NCBI GenBank assembly: GCA_964461115.1
Contig: CAYWSX010000001.1
Location: 124,001-188,000 of the forward strand
DNA: 64,000 bases
Direction of reading: 5' to 3'
DNA from: RGIG2134 sp964461115
GTDB taxonomy: Bacteria > Cyanobacteriota > Vampirovibrionia > Gastranaerophilales > Gastranaerophilaceae
Part shown: positions 59,185 to 64,000 of the stretch, one piece after another
How the letters are laid out: every line of letters starts with the position of its first letter
How positions within the stretch are numbered: position 1 is the first letter of the stretch
Translations under genes and position numbers: made by a program
The notes under the pieces: model-generated
Told to the model about the DNA's origin: nothing
Seen by the model: the letters and a program-made list of their open reading frames with translations, nothing else
The model's database searches: none

Positions 59185-61647
59185 TTAATTTTGCCCTTTC
59201 TTACGTCTTACTTCTTTGGTGCTTACTTTACCGAAGTTTGTTTCGGCCAGAAGAGTAATACCTGCCAGCAGGATTGACATACCACCAAACATTTTTAGCC
59301 ATTTTGACGAGTTGTATACTTGTGATGAAACTTCTTTTATCATTTGGTCGATTCTTGGACCTGACAATTTAGAACGATAAACAGGGTCAGTCTTCTTCAT
59401 CTGAAGAAGCATAGCTTTATCTACTTCGACCTTCAAGTGAAACTCATGCGGGAATTCAGCATCACCCAAGAACCAATATGCATTATGCAGATATTTACTC
59501 ATGTAACCGTCCATAGAAGCACCACCAAATTTTCTTCCTTTTATAACTTTTTCAGTGGCCTCATCAAGCGGTTCTTTATAAACAAAGTCCATAAAACGTT
59601 TATATAAAGGCTGTTCAGGGTTATGCAGATCAAACTTTACAGTATGATTTGCGGCGGTAGTAGAAATTATTTGTTTTTTAACAAACGCAGCAAATTTCTT
59701 GTATTCGCTCTCAGAGTATCTTATACCGTTATTTTTACAATATTCATTAAACACCGCTTCAAATTCCTTGCTGTTTAAACGCTTGAATACATCCATAGTA
59801 TGAATCATATGGTACAAATTCATTCTCATACTATCAATACGCGTTCTAAGGTTTTTGAGAATAAATGCCCTTTGCGAGCCTTGAGCTTCTTCCGGTGCTC
59901 CAATCAAATATTCTAAAATTTCCCCAAAAATATGGTTTCCATTTTTATCCGTAGCAGAAAATTCTTTTGCATATTTGTCAAAGAGCTTGTTATATTGTTT
60001 TTCTAACGCAGATTGTATCCCTTGGACATTACCTGTCTCATCATGAGCCGGGAGAAGAATTTTATCATAAGATTCTACTGAATCCACAAGAGACTTAAGA
60101 GCTTTCTGATATTTTGAATGGTTAAGCGCTATTCCGTCTAATTTCTTGATAATAACTTCAATTGCACCCTCTCCACCACTTTTAACAGTTTCGGTCTCTT
60201 TTGCTGACAAATTCAAATTACGGCAGAATATTCTTGAAGAATCAAGCCAGCTATTAGCTTTAAGTGTTGCAGCTGTGTCTGCAACAAGCATATTTTCTGT
60301 TTCTTTAATTACTTCTTTGTGATTTACATACCCAAAGAATGATTTCGCAAGTTTTTTAATATTATCAACGCCGCCTTCTACAAGTTCATATAATTTCGGA
60401 GGAGTGCTCTTTTCTTCCAGTAAATTATCTACGATTTGGGACAAATCCTCTGTCACTTCACTCAGTTTAGTTAGGTGCGTATAGTCAATTGAATTATTCA
60501 AGTTGATTTTTGGAGCATTAGCGCGCAAATATGAATTCACTAATGCCATGAAATCATCTGCTGGTTTGTTTTTCAATAAATCCAGAGCTTTTTCTTTGGT
60601 AAGACCATACAGGGTTGCGTCTGCATTTCCAGGTTGTTTTTTTAATTCGTCAAACGCTTTAAAGAATTTGTCGACAAGACTTTTCTTAAATACCTCGTCA
60701 GAATCAATTTCTTTGAAGAATGCCCAAACCTGCTTTTCAACTGTTTCAGAAGCCATAGTAGTATTATCTTTGGCTATCATGTTTACTATTCCTTGAATGC
60801 GCCTTTCACTGAATGTGTCCGAAGCATTAAAAGTCAGCGCTTTAATCAGAGGTTCAGCGTTATACTTCGCATTTTTTGTCGTTACAATATGTTCGACCGA
60901 ATCCAATTGCTTAATTTTATTGTTAATTCTTGCTTTATCCAGCACAGGCTGGATATATTTTTCAGCTTGGTTACATATCAAAGCACTCATAAGAGGAGTA
61001 GCAAAACCCGCAGTTAACATCCATAAAGTATTACCTTGCAACGCTATTTTATGTGCTTTATCTTTAATTACTTCGTTTCGATTGTGTATATTTTTCGGCA
61101 CACCAAGTCTATTGCCCAATTTATCAAGCTGCTTGTCTGTATATAAATCCCAAGGCACATATTGAGGATCTTGGAAGAACATTTTTTTGCGTCCTTCATT
61201 ATCCACATATTTTTGGTGAATATTGATACCATACATTGCTTTTAACGGAGTTTCAATAAATAATTTAGGCCATAATGCCATAGATGCAAAGAAAGAACCA
61301 AAACCTACAAACTCCATAGTCTTGCTCATAGGAGTTCTTGCTTTAGTGAAAAGATAAGCAGCTAAACCGAGAGCGCCGGCTTTCATCGCAAAATCATTTA
61401 TTTTGCCCAAATCATGGTCATTTCCTTTGCCCATCAAACCTTTTTTGATATTAATTGCATTTTCTCTAATGTCCAAAACACCGTTCACCGGAGCCATATA
61501 AAACGGATCTTTTGCCAAATGCGACTTTGAAGGTCTTGTGGGTCTTATCAAACTTTGTGTACTGATAGGACGAGCTTCGATAGCCTCTCTTTTTTGAGAA
61601 GCCTGAATATTATTTGGTTTTTGCAATGCTGCTGTTAATAAATCCAT
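59185..61647 (-). CDS. large membrane-associated protein, lineage type (820 aa)
   Basis: Not recognised. Residues 80-130 hold hydrophobic helices (AGALGLAAYLF, SFFASMALWPKLFI); the next block VPWDLYTDKQLDKLGNRLGV resembles FPRWDLLYYLED, then DRVGRRMGLG in the next protein upstream, so the two are related. Another hydrophobic stretch is at about 215-235, and one at about 790-808 near the C-terminus. The 550 residues between are helical and charged. No signal peptide. Shares a base with the upstream gene and sits 1 base before the GH13 gene. Confidence 0.8.
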   Translation of the reverse strand: MDLLTAALQKPNNIQASQKREAIEARPISTQSLIRPTRPSKSHLAKDPFYMAPVNGVLDIRENAINIKKGLMGKGNDHDLGKINDFAMKAGALGLAAYLFTKARTPMSKTMEFVGFGSFFASMALWPKLFIETPLKAMYGINIHQKYVDNEGRKKMFFQDPQYVPWDLYTDKQLDKLGNRLGVPKNIHNRNEVIKDKAHKIALQGNTLWMLTAGFATPLMSALICNQAEKYIQPVLDKARINNKIKQLDSVEHIVTTKNAKYNAEPLIKALTFNASDTFSERRIQGIVNMIAKDNTTMASETVEKQVWAFFKEIDSDEVFKKSLVDKFFKAFDELKKQPGNADATLYGLTKEKALDLLKNKPADDFMALVNSYLRANAPKINLNNSIDYTHLTKLSEVTEDLSQIVDNLLEEKSTPPKLYELVEGGVDNIKKLAKSFFGYVNHKEVIKETENMLVADTAATLKANSWLDSSRIFCRNLNLSAKETETVKSGGEGAIEVIIKKLDGIALNHSKYQKALKSLVDSVESYDKILLPAHDETGNVQGIQSALEKQYNKLFDKYAKEFSATDKNGNHIFGEILEYLIGAPEEAQGSQRAFILKNLRTRIDSMRMNLYHMIHTMDVFKRLNSKEFEAVFNEYCKNNGIRYSESEYKKFAAFVKKQIISTTAANHTVKFDLHNPEQPLYKRFMDFVYKEPLDEATEKVIKGRKFGGASMDGYMSKYLHNAYWFLGDAEFPHEFHLKVEVDKAMLLQMKKTDPVYRSKLSGPRIDQMIKEVSSQVYNSSKWLKMFGGMSILLAGITLLAETNFGKVSTKEVRRKKGQN

Positions 61648-62681
61648 TAGCTCACCGTGTAGTCTTTGTCATAATTAATTTTTGCTGCTTTGATTGTAGA
61701 TTTCTTTTTATAGAAATCAAACATTGAATTCACAGCACCCAAAACAGAAGATGCTATTGCCGCGATTATCATCGCCTTTCCGGCTATTGAAGTGGCTTTT
61801 GTCGAATTCTTGCCGCCATGCCACATTGATTTAAAGCTTTCTTTGAATGTCTCTTTTAATCGAGTCATAAAGTTTTTATTGAAGACTTTTAATTTACCGT
61901 TATGATGCTCAAATAACTGCCCCCAAGAATCTTGAACAGCCAAGCCTACACCTAATCCGGCCCAAAGATAAGATGAGATTGTAGACGCGGTTCTCGCTCT
62001 AATAACCATTTTTCTCAATTCAGGTTTTACTTCCTGATCCGAATCGACAAGATCTTCCCCAAGTCCCATTCTTCTGCCTACTCTGTCATAGTATGCATTT
62101 CTCGGTTTTCCGTCTTCCAAGTAATAAAGTAAATCCCAACGAGGAAAATCTACACTTTCAAATACTTTGTGGTATTCAAAAACTTTTCTGTTTGAATTGT
62201 CATTTTTGCTTTCAGGAAGCTGAGCCTTTGTAGTTTTGTATGGCATGCTCAAGTCCACTCCTGTTTTGAGATACACAGGCCATTCTATAAGTTTCTTTGA
62301 GGCAAATTTTAAAATTCCATAGAATAAAACACCAAGCGCCATTTTATGTCCGATACTCTTTGCGCTCTTCTGCTGACTAGGCTCGAAATATTTAGTAGCA
62401 CCGTTAAAGACCGCCATAAGCATTAAACTGCCAATAGTGTACGGCACCATACCCATCGTTAAAAACTCATAAAAATTCGAGTTTTTGCTTCCGGTCAAAC
62501 CCTTTGCAGGATAGATTGTAAGGGCATTTTGAAACTTATCAGCCAAAATTTTTGACTGAGTAACTGGATTTGCCGAAATAACATGGTCATGAGACTCCTC
62601 AAGCTGTTTCATAACTTTCGGATCCTTATAAAACCCCTTATCGGGCTGTTTATATTGCTGTGGTCCAACAGCAGGAATCAT
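61647..62681 (-). CDS. membrane protein related to the 820-aa protein
   Basis: 344 residues, not recognised. Hydrophobic helices at about 75-98 (MVPYTIGSLMLMAVF), 105-128, 233-255 and 300-322. The segment FPRWDLLYYLEDGKPRNAYY, then DRVGRRMGLGEDL, matches the corresponding block of the 820-residue protein. First gene of the leftward operon that includes that protein, the GH13 enzyme and the small anchored protein. The ATG follows GAGGTCAAG. It may belong to an envelope-linked assembly; inferred only from membrane segments. Confidence 0.8.
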   Translation of the reverse strand: MIPAVGPQQYKQPDKGFYKDPKVMKQLEESHDHVISANPVTQSKILADKFQNALTIYPAKGLTGSKNSNFYEFLTMGMVPYTIGSLMLMAVFNGATKYFEPSQQKSAKSIGHKMALGVLFYGILKFASKKLIEWPVYLKTGVDLSMPYKTTKAQLPESKNDNSNRKVFEYHKVFESVDFPRWDLLYYLEDGKPRNAYYDRVGRRMGLGEDLVDSDQEVKPELRKMVIRARTASTISSYLWAGLGVGLAVQDSWGQLFEHHNGKLKVFNKNFMTRLKETFKESFKSMWHGGKNSTKATSIAGKAMIIAAIASSVLGAVNSMFDFYKKKSTIKAAKINYDKDYTVS

Positions 62682-62882
62682 CTTGACCTCACCTTCACGA
62701 AACTTTTATATTTTTTTAAACCAATGTGAATATTAATCTTTGCTATAATCCTAAGTCATGTGTAACAAAAATTTACATTGTTTATGGTTCTTTTCAGAAA
62801 ACATAACTTATATACTTTTAATATCACGAAATCAATGTAAATCAAGATTGTTAAATTTCATAAATAGGCGTAAAATAAATCT

Positions 62883-64000
62883 ATGATAAAAATTGCAGTG
62901 ATACCTATAGATAATAGACCGGTATGCTATTGCCTTCCGAAGGATATAGCTGATTTTTCTTCGGAAATTGAATTTATGCTTCCGCCGCGAGAATATATGG
63001 GTGGACTAATTGAGCCCGCTCAGACAGACAAAATTTTAAGTTGGCTAAAAAGTATTGATGACGCTGATATATTAATTTTAGCACTGGATACAATTGCATA
63101 TGGCGGTCTTGTTTCCTCAAGAAGAACTAATGAAGCATATGAACAAATCGAACAAAGACTTTCAGAATTAAAAGCAATTATTGTAGAAAAGGGCGTAAAA
63201 ACATACGCTTTTTCCAGCATAATGAGGATTTCCAATAATAATATAAACGAAGAGGAAAAAGAATATTGGAATGTCTGGGGAAAAAAGATTTTTGATTATT
63301 CGTTCAACATTCATAAAGCTCAAAAAATGAAGTCATACGACTCCAACGCGAAGTTTTCGTGCATAAGCCAAATAATACCGTCAGAAATTTTAGACGATTA
63401 TTTTGCAACTCGAAAACGCAACTTTGAAATCAACAGACTTTATTTAGAATGGCAAGAAAAAGGTGTTTTTGAATATCTTGTATTTTCAAAAGATGACTGC
63501 GCTGAATTCGGTGCAAACGTAGCAGAAGCTGAAGAACTGGAAAAGATAATAAGTCAAAACAAAGCCCAAGCACTCATAAAAACCGGTGCGGATGAAATTC
63601 CTTTAAGCTTGCTTGCCCGTGCATTCTCAGAATTTAAAAATCAAAAAACAAAAATTCACACTCAATTCACTCGCCCTCAGGAAACCAATTTAATTTCAAA
63701 ATATGAAGATATTTCTATTTATAACTCGGTAAAAGGTCAAATCGAACTTTGCGGCGCAGAAATAGCAGACAAAGAAAATGCCGACATAATTTTATATATA
63801 AACAATTTTAAAAAAGAACAAGGCGAGCTTGTAATGGGCGTAAGCACAGAGCCATTTACAGGAAAATTTCAAATACCCGAAAAACCTTTTATTATTGGAG
63901 ATGTTGCATTTGCTAACGGCTCAGACAACGGATTTATTCCTGCGCTTTTTGAAAATAAAATCGATTCTGAAAAATTCCTTGGATACGCCGGCTGGAATAC
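62883..64000 (+). CDS. DUF4127 family protein, cut by window edge
   Basis: The ATG at 62883 opens a frame without stop to the right edge (372 codons and two bases). The N-terminus IKIAVIPIDNRPVCYCLPKD, then LALDTIAYGGLVSSRR, and near the edge VAFANGSDNGFI with YAGWN match the DUF4127 pattern. These proteins are about 500 residues and of unknown function; they are frequent in Firmicutes and related lineages. No signal peptide. The gene is divergent from the membrane-protein operon with a 200-base gap. Confidence 0.85.
   Translation, partial: MIKIAVIPIDNRPVCYCLPKDIADFSSEIEFMLPPREYMGGLIEPAQTDKILSWLKSIDDADILILALDTIAYGGLVSSRRTNEAYEQIEQRLSELKAIIVEKGVKTYAFSSIMRISNNNINEEEKEYWNVWGKKIFDYSFNIHKAQKMKSYDSNAKFSCISQIIPSEILDDYFATRKRNFEINRLYLEWQEKGVFEYLVFSKDDCAEFGANVAEAEELEKIISQNKAQALIKTGADEIPLSLLARAFSEFKNQKTKIHTQFTRPQETNLISKYEDISIYNSVKGQIELCGAEIADKENADIILYINNFKKEQGELVMGVSTEPFTGKFQIPEKPFIIGDVAFANGSDNGFIPALFENKIDSEKFLGYAGWN

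Overview
The window looks like an AT-rich chromosome segment of an uncultured gut-type bacterium, most likely a non-photosynthetic relative of Cyanobacteria (Vampirovibrionia/Melainabacteria, Gastranaerophilales-like). That placement is an inference from the mix of genes: flagellar genes, split chromate transporters, a KdpD without a kinase domain, and several large lineage-type membrane proteins with no recognisable family. No rRNA or other direct taxonomic marker is present.

Layout. (1) 1-2630: the end of a charged helical protein, a palindromic intergenic repeat and enolase. (2) 2794-12573: a 9.7 kb integrated phage-like element bounded by a perfect 59-bp direct repeat of the 5' part of tRNA-Ile. 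It carries integrase, a small HTH protein, DnaB-like helicase, terminase large subunit, a holin-like protein, an amidase, a double-HTH repressor and accessory genes, but no portal, capsid or tail gene. (3) 12515-12808: the rebuilt tRNA-Ile(GAU) and tRNA-Ala(UGC). (4) 13040-19142: gene fragments, then a defence-type island: Vsr endonuclease, C5 cytosine methyltransferase, a small protein, a GHKL (MutL/MORC-like) ATPase and two partner proteins in a tight operon. (5) 19439-28282: one leftward surface-polymer operon with a DUF1796 protein, radical SAM enzyme, FkbM methyltransferases, glycosyltransferases, glycerol-3-phosphate cytidylyltransferase and CDP-glycerol glycerophosphotransferase, implying a glycerol-phosphate-containing surface glycan. 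(6) 28310-38966: CoA-transferase, the kdpA-B-C-x-D potassium operon, aldehyde dehydrogenase and a membrane protein. (7) 39068-53005: GNAT, chromate transport pair, HRDC-PIF1 helicase, TerC/DUF475, heptosyltransferase, a GAF-GGDEF-degenerate HD-GYP protein, proBA, an orphan DNA methylase with a controller-like HTH gene, and obg. (8) 53114-57147: fliJ-fliK-flgD-flgE. (9) 57206-62681: a leftward operon of a GH13 enzyme with two large related membrane proteins. (10) From 62883: a DUF4127 gene cut by the right edge.

The most promising undescribed systems are the GHKL-ATPase/methylase/Vsr island and the small phage-like element, which uses the 5' half of a tRNA gene together with a promoter copy as its attachment module.
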